This document shows positions 10,538 to 19,674 of a stretch of DNA of 64,000 bases, in pieces. This DNA comes from Mesorhizobium sp. Pch-S (GTDB taxonomy: Bacteria > Pseudomonadota > Alphaproteobacteria > Rhizobiales > Rhizobiaceae). The notes beneath the pieces are model-generated. The model searched no databases and was not told the origin of the DNA. It saw only the letters and a program-made list of their open reading frames with translations. The stretch covers positions 3,991,501 through 4,055,500 of the forward strand of contig NZ_CP029562.1 of NCBI RefSeq assembly GCF_004136315.1, read 5' to 3'. Numbering within the stretch: the first letter of the stretch is position 1; each line of letters begins with the position of its first letter. The translations under genes were made by a program, and so were the position numbers.

Positions 10538-11311
10538 CTATTCGGCAGCGGCGCGCGTCGCTGCCCTGGCGGCAGCATGCGCGCGCACGGCATCGCCGAA
10601 GGCCTTGAAGACACGCTGCGAGACGCTGTCGCTTTGCACCCAGTATTCCGGGTGCCACTGCACGCCGACGGCAAACGAGCGGGAATCGCGCACCGAGACG
10701 GCTTCGACGGTGCCATCGGTAGCCACCGCCTCGACCTGCAGCTTCGCCCCGAGCCGATCGACAGCCTGGCGGTGCACGGAATTCACCATGACGTCGCCGG
10801 CGCCGAAGACACCGGCCAGGCATGAGCCCGGCTTGATGCTGACGCTCTGGCGGATGGCGAAGCGTTCGTCCTGATTGTCCGAAACAGGTGCACGATGATC
10901 GAGCGAACCTTCGCGCTCCTGGATTTCGGTGGCGAGCGAGCCTCCGAGCGCAACGTTCATTTCCTGGATACCACGGCAGATGGCCAGCAGCGGTACACCG
11001 CGTTCGATCGCCCTGCGGATAAGCGGCAAAGTCGTTGCATCGCGGTCGGGATCATAGGGACCGTTTGCCTCGCTGGCGTCACCGCCATAGAGCGACGGGT
11101 GCACGTTCGACTTGGAGCCGGTCATCATCACGCCGTCGACCGACGACAGCAGCTCGTCCAGATCGAGCCGATCGCCGAAGGAAGGAACCAGAACCGGAAA
11201 TACACCAGCGCCGGCGATAGCCGCTTCCAGATATTGCCGGGGTGCTGCATGCCAGGTGTAATTGTCGAACTGGCGGACATCGGTCGAGACGGCGACAAGC
11301 GGCTGCTGCAT
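10538..11311 (-). CDS. Class I glutamine amidotransferase-like hydrolase (PuuD family, peptidase C26)
   Basis: 257 residues with the amidotransferase nucleophile in LAICRGIQEMN (the usual G before Gly is replaced by R, as in PuuD relatives) and the catalytic His/Glu pair in VGVQWHPEYW. The PuuD family hydrolyses gamma-glutamyl-GABA in putrescine breakdown; other members cleave related gamma-glutamyl amides. No other puu gene is adjacent, so the substrate is uncertain. Upstream, 287 bases separate it from the divergent TRAP binding-protein gene, and I see nothing else there. Confidence 0.85.
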   Translation of the reverse strand: MQQPLVAVSTDVRQFDNYTWHAAPRQYLEAAIAGAGVFPVLVPSFGDRLDLDELLSSVDGVMMTGSKSNVHPSLYGGDASEANGPYDPDRDATTLPLIRRAIERGVPLLAICRGIQEMNVALGGSLATEIQEREGSLDHRAPVSDNQDERFAIRQSVSIKPGSCLAGVFGAGDVMVNSVHRQAVDRLGAKLQVEAVATDGTVEAVSVRDSRSFAVGVQWHPEYWVQSDSVSQRVFKAFGDAVRAHAAARAATRAAAE

Positions 11312-11577
11312 TTTGGATACGGGTTCCGTTAGGGTCCAAGACTGGAATGCCTATAAAATAGGCGATGCCGAGGCGCTTTTCCACGACAAGTTTATGGCTT
11401 CACCAAGACATGCAAGCCATGCACGATCCAGCCGTTAGACTATAGTCGCAGAGCTTGGAAAAGGCTGCTCCACAGCCCCGGCCGCTCGCTGGACACGATG
11501 GGAACGGCGTGTATTGTCTTGGCCGGTACAACCCGCCAAATCGGGGAAATCTTCTTTATTTTCATATTGCCCGTTGA

Positions 11578-12708
<1,131 letters not shown>

Positions 12709-12726
12709 TCAGCAACAGCCTGAAGG

Positions 12727-12758
12727 AAAGCCCGGGAGCATTGCTGCCGGGCTTTTTT
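12727..12758 (+). terminator. Intrinsic terminator of takP
   Basis: AAAGCCCGG (12727-12735) pairs with CCGGGCTTT (12747-12755), and the T-run continues to 12758. It lies 18 bases after the takP stop. Confidence 0.9.
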
Positions 12759-12799
12759 GTTGGTGCTTTGTCGCCGCGCTGAGCTGAAGCGGCGAATGA

Positions 12800-12825
12800 A
12801 AACCCCGGAGCTAACTCCGGGGTTT
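12800..12825 (-). terminator. Terminator of the TRAP QM genes (possibly bidirectional)
   Basis: An 11-base perfect stem, AAACCCCGGAG (12800-12810) with CTCCGGGGTTT (12815-12825), has a 4-base loop. Read on the minus strand it lies 30 bases after the dctM stop and ends in TTTTC. Confidence 0.8.
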
Positions 12826-12855
12826 GTCGTTCCTTGTACCGATCATTTCGCCCGA

Positions 12856-14646
12856 TCAGTTGAAGCTGGGTGGCTTCGAAAGATCCGGTGTCGATGGCGC
12901 CGGCTGTGCAGGTTGGTCGCCGCCGAAGTTCGGCGGCTGCGACAGATCCGTGCCGGGTGCCGCAGGTTGTGCCGGTGTCGTACCGGCGCCGGCATCGGGA
13001 GCCGAGCCAAGCGGCGGCAGCCCCATGCCCGGCAGTTCCGGCACCTTGATCTCGATCGTACTCGGATCGACGGGTTTGCCTTTGTAATGCATGACCATCT
13101 GCGGGAAGGCGATGGTCAGGCCGATCATCAGCACCTGGATACAGACGAACGGCACGGCGCCCCAGTAGATCTGCCCGGTCGTGACCGGGGCGATCTGCTT
13201 GCCGGTGATGCGGTCGAGATAAGGCACTCGGGCAGCCACCGAGCGCAGGTAGAACAACGCAAAGCCGAAGGGCGGATGCATGAACGACGTCTGCATGTTG
13301 ACGCCCAGGAGCACGCCGAACCAGATGAGGTCGATGCCCAGCTTGTCGGCAGCAGGCGCCAGCAACGGCACGATGATGAAGGCCAGCTCGAAGAAGTCGA
13401 GGAAGAAGGCCAGCACGAAGACAAGAATGTTGACGACGATCAGGAAGCCGAGTTCGCCACCCGGCAGTGAGACCAGCAGGTGTTCGACCCAGAGGTGACC
13501 GTTGACGCCGTAAAAGGTGAGCGAGAAGACGCGGGCGCCGATCAGGATGAACAGCACGAAAGATGACAGCCTTGTTGTCGAGGCGAGCGCCTGTTTGATG
13601 ACATCCAGGGTCAACCGCCTCTTGAACGCGGCCATGACCAGAGCGCCAACTGCACCCATAGCGCCACCCTCCGTCGGTGTGGCGATACCGAGAAAGATGG
13701 TGCCGAGCACCAGGAAGATCAGCGCCAGCGGCGGGATCAGCACGATCACCACCTGCTGCGCCAGCCGGGACATCATATTGAAGTTCAGTGTCTTGTCGGC
13801 AACGGCGACGACATAGATCACGATGACCGCGAGGGTGGCGCCAAGGATGTCCGCGTTGGCGCCGTGGGTTGGTTCGAGATAGCGATAGGCGAGATAGCCG
13901 ATGACGCCAGTCACCAGCAGGGCTATGACGAGTGACCAGACGCCCTGGCCCAGCGTTCGTGCCTCGGGCGGCAATGCCGGCATCGAATTTGGCCGGATGA
14001 TCGACATCACGAGGATGTAGAGCATGTAGAGCCCGGTCAGCACGAGGCCAGGGATCAGGGCGCCGGCGTACATGTCACCGACCGACCGGCCGAGCTGGTC
14101 GGCGAGCACGATGAGAACCAGTGAAGGCGGAATGATCTGCGCCAGCGTGCCCGATGCGGCGATGACGCCGGAGGCAACGCGCCTGTCATAGCCATAGCGC
14201 AGCATGATCGGCAGAGAGATCAGTCCCATGGCGATGACCGAGGCGGCAACCACGCCGGTGGTGGCGGCAAGCAGCGCGCCAACGAAGATGACGGCGTAGG
14301 CAAGGCCACCGCGGATCGGGCCGAACAATTGGCCGACCGTGTCGAGCAGATCCTCCGCCATGCCGGACCGCTCCAGCACGATGCCCATGAACGTGAAGAA
14401 CGGGATGGCCAGCAGCACATCGTTCGACATCACCCGGTTGCCGTAGAAATTCTCGGGCAAAGCCCAGAGCAGCGGCCAGGACAGGTTGATCGAACCGCCG
14501 GAGAACGGCGCCAGTTCCACGCCGATGGCGAAGAAGACAAGTCCGCTTGCCGCCAGCGAAAATGCGACCGGATAACCGAAGAGCAGGAAGATGATCAGCG
14601 AAGCGAACATGATCGGCGCCATGTTCTGCGCGATGAACGCGATCAC
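12856..14646 (-). CDS. TRAP transporter large permease (DctM family)
   Basis: 596 residues with about 12-14 membrane helices forming the Na+-driven transport subunit of the TRAP system. Family motifs include AIPFFTFMGIVLERSGMAEDLL, SGTLAQIIPPSLVLIVLAD and GATTGVV-like segments. A distinctive cytoplasmic tail of about 75 residues at the C-terminus is Pro/Gly-rich with two copies of a DLSxPPxF motif, absent from standard DctM. It overlaps the small-permease stop by 4 bases (ATGA), so the two are co-translated. It pairs with the TakP-like binding protein encoded convergently. Confidence 0.95.
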   Translation of the reverse strand: MIAFIAQNMAPIMFASLIIFLLFGYPVAFSLAASGLVFFAIGVELAPFSGGSINLSWPLLWALPENFYGNRVMSNDVLLAIPFFTFMGIVLERSGMAEDLLDTVGQLFGPIRGGLAYAVIFVGALLAATTGVVAASVIAMGLISLPIMLRYGYDRRVASGVIAASGTLAQIIPPSLVLIVLADQLGRSVGDMYAGALIPGLVLTGLYMLYILVMSIIRPNSMPALPPEARTLGQGVWSLVIALLVTGVIGYLAYRYLEPTHGANADILGATLAVIVIYVVAVADKTLNFNMMSRLAQQVVIVLIPPLALIFLVLGTIFLGIATPTEGGAMGAVGALVMAAFKRRLTLDVIKQALASTTRLSSFVLFILIGARVFSLTFYGVNGHLWVEHLLVSLPGGELGFLIVVNILVFVLAFFLDFFELAFIIVPLLAPAADKLGIDLIWFGVLLGVNMQTSFMHPPFGFALFYLRSVAARVPYLDRITGKQIAPVTTGQIYWGAVPFVCIQVLMIGLTIAFPQMVMHYKGKPVDPSTIEIKVPELPGMGLPPLGSAPDAGAGTTPAQPAAPGTDLSQPPNFGGDQPAQPAPSTPDLSKPPSFN

Positions 14647-15227
14647 GAACGCACCTCTTCGGCCAGCGCCTTGCCTTCGAGTTCGGCTTGCTCGTGCGCC
14701 GAGACAAACGGGTTCGGGTCTTCCGTGTCGCCACGCATGATGGCGATCTTCTTGATGATTTCCGAAATGCCCTGCAGCGCCAGAAGGAAAAAGCCAACCA
14801 GCAGGATAGCCTTGGCCGGCCAGACGATGAGGCCGCCGGAATTCGTGGACCCTTCACCTGACTGGAAAGAGTGGAGGGTGTAGGGCACGAACATGTAGAC
14901 CATCAGAAGCACGAACGGCATCAGGAAGAAGAGATGGCCGATCAGGTCGATCCAGTGCTGCACGCGGCGCGACCACATGCCGTAGACGATGTCGATGCGG
15001 ATGTGCTCGTTCTGCTTGAGCGTATAGGCGGCCGCCAGCATGAAAGCGGCGCCGAACAGGTACCACTGCAGCTCAAGCCAGGCATTCGACGACACGTCGA
15101 AAAGCTTGCGGATGATGGCATTGCCGGCACTGACCAGGATCGACACCAGGATCAGCCAGGATACCGATTTTCCGACGAATTCGTTGAGGCGATCAATACC
15201 CCGGGACAGAGCCAGAAGCCCTTCCAT
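14643..15227 (-). CDS. TRAP transporter small permease (DctQ family)
   Basis: 194 residues with four predicted membrane helices. The DctQ signature region WLELQWYLFGAAFMLAAAYT and the HIRIDI motif after it are present. The C-terminus is charged and cytoplasmic. It is the first gene of the QM pair. GGAGG lies just upstream of the ATG. Confidence 0.93.
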   Translation of the reverse strand: MEGLLALSRGIDRLNEFVGKSVSWLILVSILVSAGNAIIRKLFDVSSNAWLELQWYLFGAAFMLAAAYTLKQNEHIRIDIVYGMWSRRVQHWIDLIGHLFFLMPFVLLMVYMFVPYTLHSFQSGEGSTNSGGLIVWPAKAILLVGFFLLALQGISEIIKKIAIMRGDTEDPNPFVSAHEQAELEGKALAEEVRS

Positions 15228-15341
15228 ACAAAACCTCCCTGACGGGCAGGGCGTGCCGCTCCCCTTTTTTGCGCCGCGCCTGCTTGGACCAACGGTATGC
15301 CGCGTCTGGTCTGTGGGTCAACACAACCACGAGGCGTCGGA

Positions 15342-15362
15342 GGGCTGGAATTATTCCAGCCC
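15342..15362. other. Short hairpin between the orphan LivH gene and the TRAP genes
   Basis: GGGCTGGAA (15342-15350) and TTCCAGCCC (15354-15362) form a 9-base perfect stem around 3 bases, 50 bases past the stop of the upstream minus-strand gene. There is no clear T-run, so factor-independent termination is possible but not proven. Confidence 0.5.
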
Positions 15363-15412
15363 CCAACTTTCGCAAGGCAGGATCGGCATCATGCGACGAA
15401 AGTTTAACGAAA

Positions 15413-16318
15413 TCAGATGGTCCGGCGGGTGTCGCGCCCGGCGCCGACCAGGACGAGGATTGCAACCAGGAAGAGGAACATCCAGGCATCACGCCACTCG
15501 ACCGTGAAATATCCGGTCCACAACGATTCGGCCAAACCATAGGCGGCTGCCCCTGTCGCGGCTCTGGTGGGAGACAGGTAGCCACCCACCGCGGTGATGA
15601 AGAGGACCTTGAGGCCGTAGATAAGGCCGGCGCCGAAGCCGAGATTGCCGTAGTAGAGCGCCGCAAGTATCCCGGCCAGTGCCGCGCAGAGCCCGCCAAT
15701 CACGACCGCAGTGCGGAAAACCCTATGGACATCTGTTCCGCACATGGCAGCAGCGTGCGGATCGTCGGAAACGGCGCGCCACAACCGGCCATAACGCGAT
15801 CGTCCCAGGACAAGCGACCCGGCAAGCAACACCAGCGCGACGAGCAGACAGTTCAAAAGCTGGATGACCGTCAACGTCGCCTTGAAGCCCCCGGCTTCGG
15901 CGAAGACAACGGGTGTCCCGAGCATCGGCGACAGCCAGACGTCATGTGTATTGGCCGCTATGCGGGCAAGCTCGGTCATGACCAGCGCGACACCCAGCGT
16001 CGCGGCCGCGATCGTGTTGGGCGAGCTTTCCGCAAGTGGCTCGAAAAGCGAGCGTGCCAGCAGATGGCTGGCCGCCGCGGCGTAGGCGAACGTCAGTGCG
16101 CTCGCGAACAGGATGGTGGCCGGCAAGGTAAGCCACAGGATCTGATAGCCGAAGACCGCTGCAAGGATCATCGTCTGCCCGCAGAATGCAAACAGTGCAC
16201 CATAGGCAAGGTTGGTCCGATGCAGGATACCGTTGGTCAACGCGTAGCCGAAGGCAAGGAGCGCATAGAGCGCGCCTGAGTGCAGTCCGTTCAGGACCTG
16301 TTGAAGGAAGTAGAGCAT
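15413..16318 (-). CDS. Orphan branched-chain amino acid-type ABC permease (LivH family)
   Basis: 301 residues from the ATG at 16318 (a GTG at 16327 is the alternative), all membrane helices. The LivH opening LQQVLNGLHSGALYALLAFGYAL is clear. The usual transmembrane glycine/alanine stretch before the EAA-like loop is present (GLCAALAGILAALYYG). No ATPase, LivM or binding protein is near it, and divergence from typical LivH in the second half is visible. It may use an ATPase encoded elsewhere or be a relic. It is divergent from the CGNR regulator at 16412. Confidence 0.8.
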   Translation of the reverse strand: MLYFLQQVLNGLHSGALYALLAFGYALTNGILHRTNLAYGALFAFCGQTMILAAVFGYQILWLTLPATILFASALTFAYAAAASHLLARSLFEPLAESSPNTIAAATLGVALVMTELARIAANTHDVWLSPMLGTPVVFAEAGGFKATLTVIQLLNCLLVALVLLAGSLVLGRSRYGRLWRAVSDDPHAAAMCGTDVHRVFRTAVVIGGLCAALAGILAALYYGNLGFGAGLIYGLKVLFITAVGGYLSPTRAATGAAAYGLAESLWTGYFTVEWRDAWMFLFLVAILVLVGAGRDTRRTI

Positions 16319-16371
16319 GCCAGCCACCGGCCAGGGACAATCCGAAGGTGCCGGCAGGCTGCCTTTCTGAT

Positions 16372-16403
16372 TCTAACTTGTCAAATGCATATTACCGGTT
16401 AGA
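16372..16403. promoter_or_regulatory. Inverted repeat between livH-like and CGNR genes
   Basis: TCTAAC (16372-16377) and GTTAGA (16398-16403) flank 20 AT-richer bases, ending 8 bases before the CGNR start. The position suggests an operator for the CGNR protein itself, covering both divergent promoters. Confidence 0.5.
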
Positions 16404-16411
16404 TTTGCGGC

Positions 16412-17020
16412 ATGACGGTTTCCTGGATCCAGCATCGCTTTGCAGGTGGTGTGCTTGCGCTCGATACGGCCAACACGGTCGTCCTGCGCGGCGATCCCGA
16501 TCGTGGTTTCGACCGATTTGAGGATCGATCCGAGATCGCTCGGTTTGCGGATGCAGCCAGTGTGTTCCGAGCCACGGAATTGGGCGGACGACGCCTGGAA
16601 GCCGGGGAGCCGGCGCGGATCGCGCCGGTGGTGTTGGAGATTCGCGAGACAACAGATCGCCTGTTCCGTGGGGCCGCCCGGGATGGCATCTATGAAGGCA
16701 GCCATCTGTCCGATTTCCTGAAGGCCTGCTCCAAAGGTGTTGCAGCCGTGCAGGGCAAGATCGGGGAACCATCACGGCCATTTGGCGATCCGGAAACATC
16801 AATTGCCTTCGAAGCCGCGCTGGCCGTTTCCGCCTTGTCACTGCTTGGCGGCGAGACGACGCGCCGTCTGCGGATCTGTGCCAATTGCCGCTGGCTGTTC
16901 GTGGACCGCAGCCGCAATTGCAGCCGGCTCTGGTGCGACATGGCGGTGTGCGGAAATCGTCGCAAAGCCAGCCGCCACTACCGCCGTAGCAAGGAAGCGC
17001 GGGAGATCGATCGTGGCTAG
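16412..17020 (+). CDS. CGNR zinc-finger (ABATE domain) putative transcriptional regulator
   Basis: 202 residues. The N-terminal ABATE-type region has the ALDTANT motif near residues 17-23. The C-terminal CGNR finger has CANCRWLFVD near residue 158 and WCDMAVCGNRRKA about 20 residues later; four Cys likely bind zinc. Family members are thought to be stress or metabolite-responsive DNA-binding proteins. The basic end (RRSKEAREIDRG) fits DNA contact. The last 8 bases overlap the next gene, and an inverted repeat lies just upstream of the start. Confidence 0.88.
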   Translation: MTVSWIQHRFAGGVLALDTANTVVLRGDPDRGFDRFEDRSEIARFADAASVFRATELGGRRLEAGEPARIAPVVLEIRETTDRLFRGAARDGIYEGSHLSDFLKACSKGVAAVQGKIGEPSRPFGDPETSIAFEAALAVSALSLLGGETTRRLRICANCRWLFVDRSRNCSRLWCDMAVCGNRRKASRHYRRSKEAREIDRG

Positions 17021-17549
17021 AGGAAATGCGGCCAGCTGGCGCACACTTGTCCTGGGCGCAGGCCTTCTGGCGGTGATGACACTCGCCGCCTGCCGTCAGT
17101 CCGAGGAGGGGCGATATTTCGAAGTTTCCGGACGGCTTTTCGAATTCAACTATCGGCTGGCGCGCGCCACCTATGTCGTGACGCTCAACCCGCTACGGCC
17201 GATGGAGGAAGGACAGGTCGCGATCGCAAGTTTCGAGAATCCCGCCGGCGGCGCTCCCTTTGTCGTGAAGCAGCCGGTCTGGCCGAAGATGCGGCATATC
17301 ACGCTGACCAGCCCGGCGCTGACATGCGTGGTGAAAGACAAACCCTATGATGTCTCCATCCGGATCGAGGATCTGAACGGCAGGTTGCTGCAGGCGTTGC
17401 AGACCACGCTGGTTTCGAGCGAGGACCAGAGCGTGCTGCCGGATCGGCCTCTTGTGACGGGGCCCGTCTATGAACTGAACCCGGAGCTGGCAGGCCATCC
17501 GGACGGCAGGCTTCCAGATGCGCAGAAGCCTGTCTGTCCGAAGGCCTAG
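17013..17549 (+). CDS. Hypothetical lipoprotein
   Basis: The GTG at 17013, with GGGAG 8 bases upstream, gives 178 residues. The N-terminus has a basic start, a hydrophobic core and a lipobox (MTLAAC), so Cys about 27 should be lipidated and the protein anchored in the envelope. The mature part is beta-rich with two further Cys and no domain I recognise. It overlaps the CGNR gene by 8 bases, implying coupled translation. Its TAG shares the 4-base CTAG with the stop of the convergent GntR gene. Confidence 0.75.
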   Translation: MARGNAASWRTLVLGAGLLAVMTLAACRQSEEGRYFEVSGRLFEFNYRLARATYVVTLNPLRPMEEGQVAIASFENPAGGAPFVVKQPVWPKMRHITLTSPALTCVVKDKPYDVSIRIEDLNGRLLQALQTTLVSSEDQSVLPDRPLVTGPVYELNPELAGHPDGRLPDAQKPVCPKA

Positions 17550-18229
17550 CTGCCGGTGTTTCGCGAAATCATGTAGTCGAGCAGTGCCGCACAGGCATCG
17601 CGGAAATGACGGGTCAGATGCCCCACCGCTGCCTGCCTGTCGCCCTGCATGCAGGCGAACAGCATCGCGCGATGCTCATCCTGCGACCGTTCGCGGTAGT
17701 CGAGGTTGGACAGCACGATGCGAACGTAGCGGTCGGAGGCGGTGTGCTGCGCCTCGATCAGGTCCAGCAGGCGCCGGTTGCCGCAGTCGCGATAGAGCGC
17801 CAGGTGGAACTCGCGGTTGAGTTGCCCCCAGCGGCCGACATCGGTTTCGCGGTCAAGCTGTTCGATCACGCTGGCCGCATGGCGCAAGCTGCCGGGATTC
17901 TGCTTTTGCATTGAGAGCCTTAGCGCTTCCGCTTCGAGCAGTTCACGCAGCGCGTAAAGCTCGCTGATATCGGCTGCGTTCATGGCTGCGACCACGGCGC
18001 CGCGTGTCGGATGGATGGCGACAAGACCTTCGGCCTCGAGGTAGCGGAGCGCGTCGCGAACCGGCATCCGGCTGACGCCGAATTCCCGGGCGAGCTCATC
18101 CTGCCGCAAAGCGGCGCCTGGCGCCAAGGTGCCGGTGGCAATGGCTTCGCGCAGGATTGCCGTCACTCCATCCGCAGCCGTTTGCGGCCTGACGCTTCTG
18201 CCTTCGCCAATCTTGCCCCGTCTGTCCAT
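17546..18229 (-). CDS. GntR family regulator, FCD (FadR) subfamily
   Basis: The ATG at 18229 (MDRRGKIGEG) gives 227 residues; a longer frame to 18343 would cover the divergent promoter and its operator and is unlikely. The winged-helix spans about residues 20-85 (LRQDELAREFGVSRMPVRDALRYLEAEG is split across it). The all-helical FCD domain follows, with its metal-ligand positions in LNREFHLALY and DEHRAML. Such proteins sense small organic acids. It faces the FAD oxidoreductase gene, with a palindrome between the two starts. Confidence 0.92.
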   Translation of the reverse strand: MDRRGKIGEGRSVRPQTAADGVTAILREAIATGTLAPGAALRQDELAREFGVSRMPVRDALRYLEAEGLVAIHPTRGAVVAAMNAADISELYALRELLEAEALRLSMQKQNPGSLRHAASVIEQLDRETDVGRWGQLNREFHLALYRDCGNRRLLDLIEAQHTASDRYVRIVLSNLDYRERSQDEHRAMLFACMQGDRQAAVGHLTRHFRDACAALLDYMISRNTGS

Positions 18230-18295
18230 GCAACCGTCCCGGAAATGTGGAGCCAGTGTCGTGCCGCAAAGCCTCTTGTTCGTCAAATCGAATCT

Positions 18296-18317
18296 GTATA
18301 CTCGTATACGAGAATAC
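18296..18317. promoter_or_regulatory. GntR/FCD operator palindrome
   Basis: A 22-base dyad (18296-18317) with the perfect core CTCGTATACGAG (18301-18312) and outer arms GTAT/ATAC; one pair mismatches. It ends 14 bases before the FAD oxidoreductase start, where bound regulator would block initiation. Confidence 0.8.
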
Positions 18318-18331
18318 GAAGGGAGGAGAGA

Positions 18332-19528
18332 GTGACAAAGCAAACGACGGAAGCGGTCGTGATTGGCGGTGGCATCGCCGGATGCACGCTGGCCTATGAA
18401 TTGGCCCGGCGGGGAATTGGCGTCACGGTGATCGAGCAGGGGCCGATTGCCGCGGAGTCATCCGGACGAAACACCGGCACGCTGCTGTCAGGACCTCAGC
18501 GCTCCGTGGTCGAGATGCTCGACAAGAGTGTCGAGATATACGCCGAGCTGGCCGACGGTGCGGTTCCTTTCGAGTTTGGTCGGATCGGGCATCTGCTGAT
18601 CTCGGAAGACGATGCCAGCCTCGAGGAAGCCGGTGCCATTGTGCAGCGGTACCGCGAAGCCGGTGTCGGCATGGAGAAGGTGAAAGGCGCGGAGCTGGCG
18701 AGCGACTATCCCCGGCTCGGCTTCCGGGTTGCCGGCGGCTATTTTGTCGAACGGGCGTGGACGCTGGAGCCTATGGGGGCAACCCATGCCTTTGCCCATG
18801 CGGCCCGTCTCGCCGGCGGGCGTTTTCGGACCGGCCTGCGTGTGGCGCAGATCATTTCCCGTGGCGGCAGGGTGAAAGGAGTACTCACCGACGATGGTAT
18901 CGTTGCCGCCGACATGGTCTTCGTCGCCAATGGTCTGTGGATGTCCGACATGCTGCGCCGGACAATCGGAGACGGGCCGCTACCGGGTCTTCCTTTCACC
19001 GCCGGGCGCGGCTGGCTGATCCAGCTCGGCAAGCTGGACTTCGAGTTGCCCTGGATCGTGGAGGAATTGACCTGGCCCGATCAGGACGAACTGGGCCGCC
19101 TGTCCCTGGCGGGCCTGGCGGATGTCGCTGCCCAGAACGACGACAGGCCCGGCGTCGAGGCAATCTGCCTCAATCCGATGCGAGGGGGCGATGCCCGTCT
19201 GGGCGCGTCCGTTCAACCGGCTTTTCGGGATCTGCTGCGCAACACCGATATGCCGCGCCGTATTGCCGCCCGAGCGCTCAGGATGATCCCGGGACTTGGC
19301 TCGCCGGCGGTGAAGAATGTCTATCCGGGCAACCGGCCGATGTTGTCGGACGGATTGCCCGTGGCGGGGCGCACGTCAGTCGACGGCCTCTATGTGCATG
19401 GCGGCATGGGCTCAATCGGCATGCATGCGGCGCCGGCAACCGCGCGGTGGCTGATCGATGCGGTGCTTTCCGGTGATGGCAATCCACAGCAATCCTGGCT
19501 CAGGCCGCAGCGCTTTGCCGGCTGGTAG
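18332..19528 (+). CDS. FAD-dependent oxidoreductase, D-amino acid oxidase/glycine oxidase type
   Basis: The GTG at 18332 follows a strong GGGAGGAGAG site and gives 398 residues. The FAD-binding Rossmann motif is VVIGGGIAGCTLAYELARR near the N-terminus, and a C-terminal DAO-fold signature (GLYVHGGMGSIGMHAAPATA) closes the fold. Such enzymes oxidise amines or amino acids to imines/2-oxo acids. Control by the divergent GntR/FCD protein is likely. The 2-oxoacid oxidoreductase gene follows after 146 bases on the same strand and could use its product. Confidence 0.88.
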   Translation: MTKQTTEAVVIGGGIAGCTLAYELARRGIGVTVIEQGPIAAESSGRNTGTLLSGPQRSVVEMLDKSVEIYAELADGAVPFEFGRIGHLLISEDDASLEEAGAIVQRYREAGVGMEKVKGAELASDYPRLGFRVAGGYFVERAWTLEPMGATHAFAHAARLAGGRFRTGLRVAQIISRGGRVKGVLTDDGIVAADMVFVANGLWMSDMLRRTIGDGPLPGLPFTAGRGWLIQLGKLDFELPWIVEELTWPDQDELGRLSLAGLADVAAQNDDRPGVEAICLNPMRGGDARLGASVQPAFRDLLRNTDMPRRIAARALRMIPGLGSPAVKNVYPGNRPMLSDGLPVAGRTSVDGLYVHGGMGSIGMHAAPATARWLIDAVLSGDGNPQQSWLRPQRFAGW

Positions 19529-19674
19529 GCACAGTCACCTGCGCTCGAAGGGATGGCGGTGAACGTCGAAGTTGGCCTTGATGCGAATTGAATTGACGTT
19601 ACATGCCGAGGTGGAAAGACTGCGCCGATCCAGTCGCTGTGGCGAATCCGGACGGTTTCGCACGGGAAGGTACC

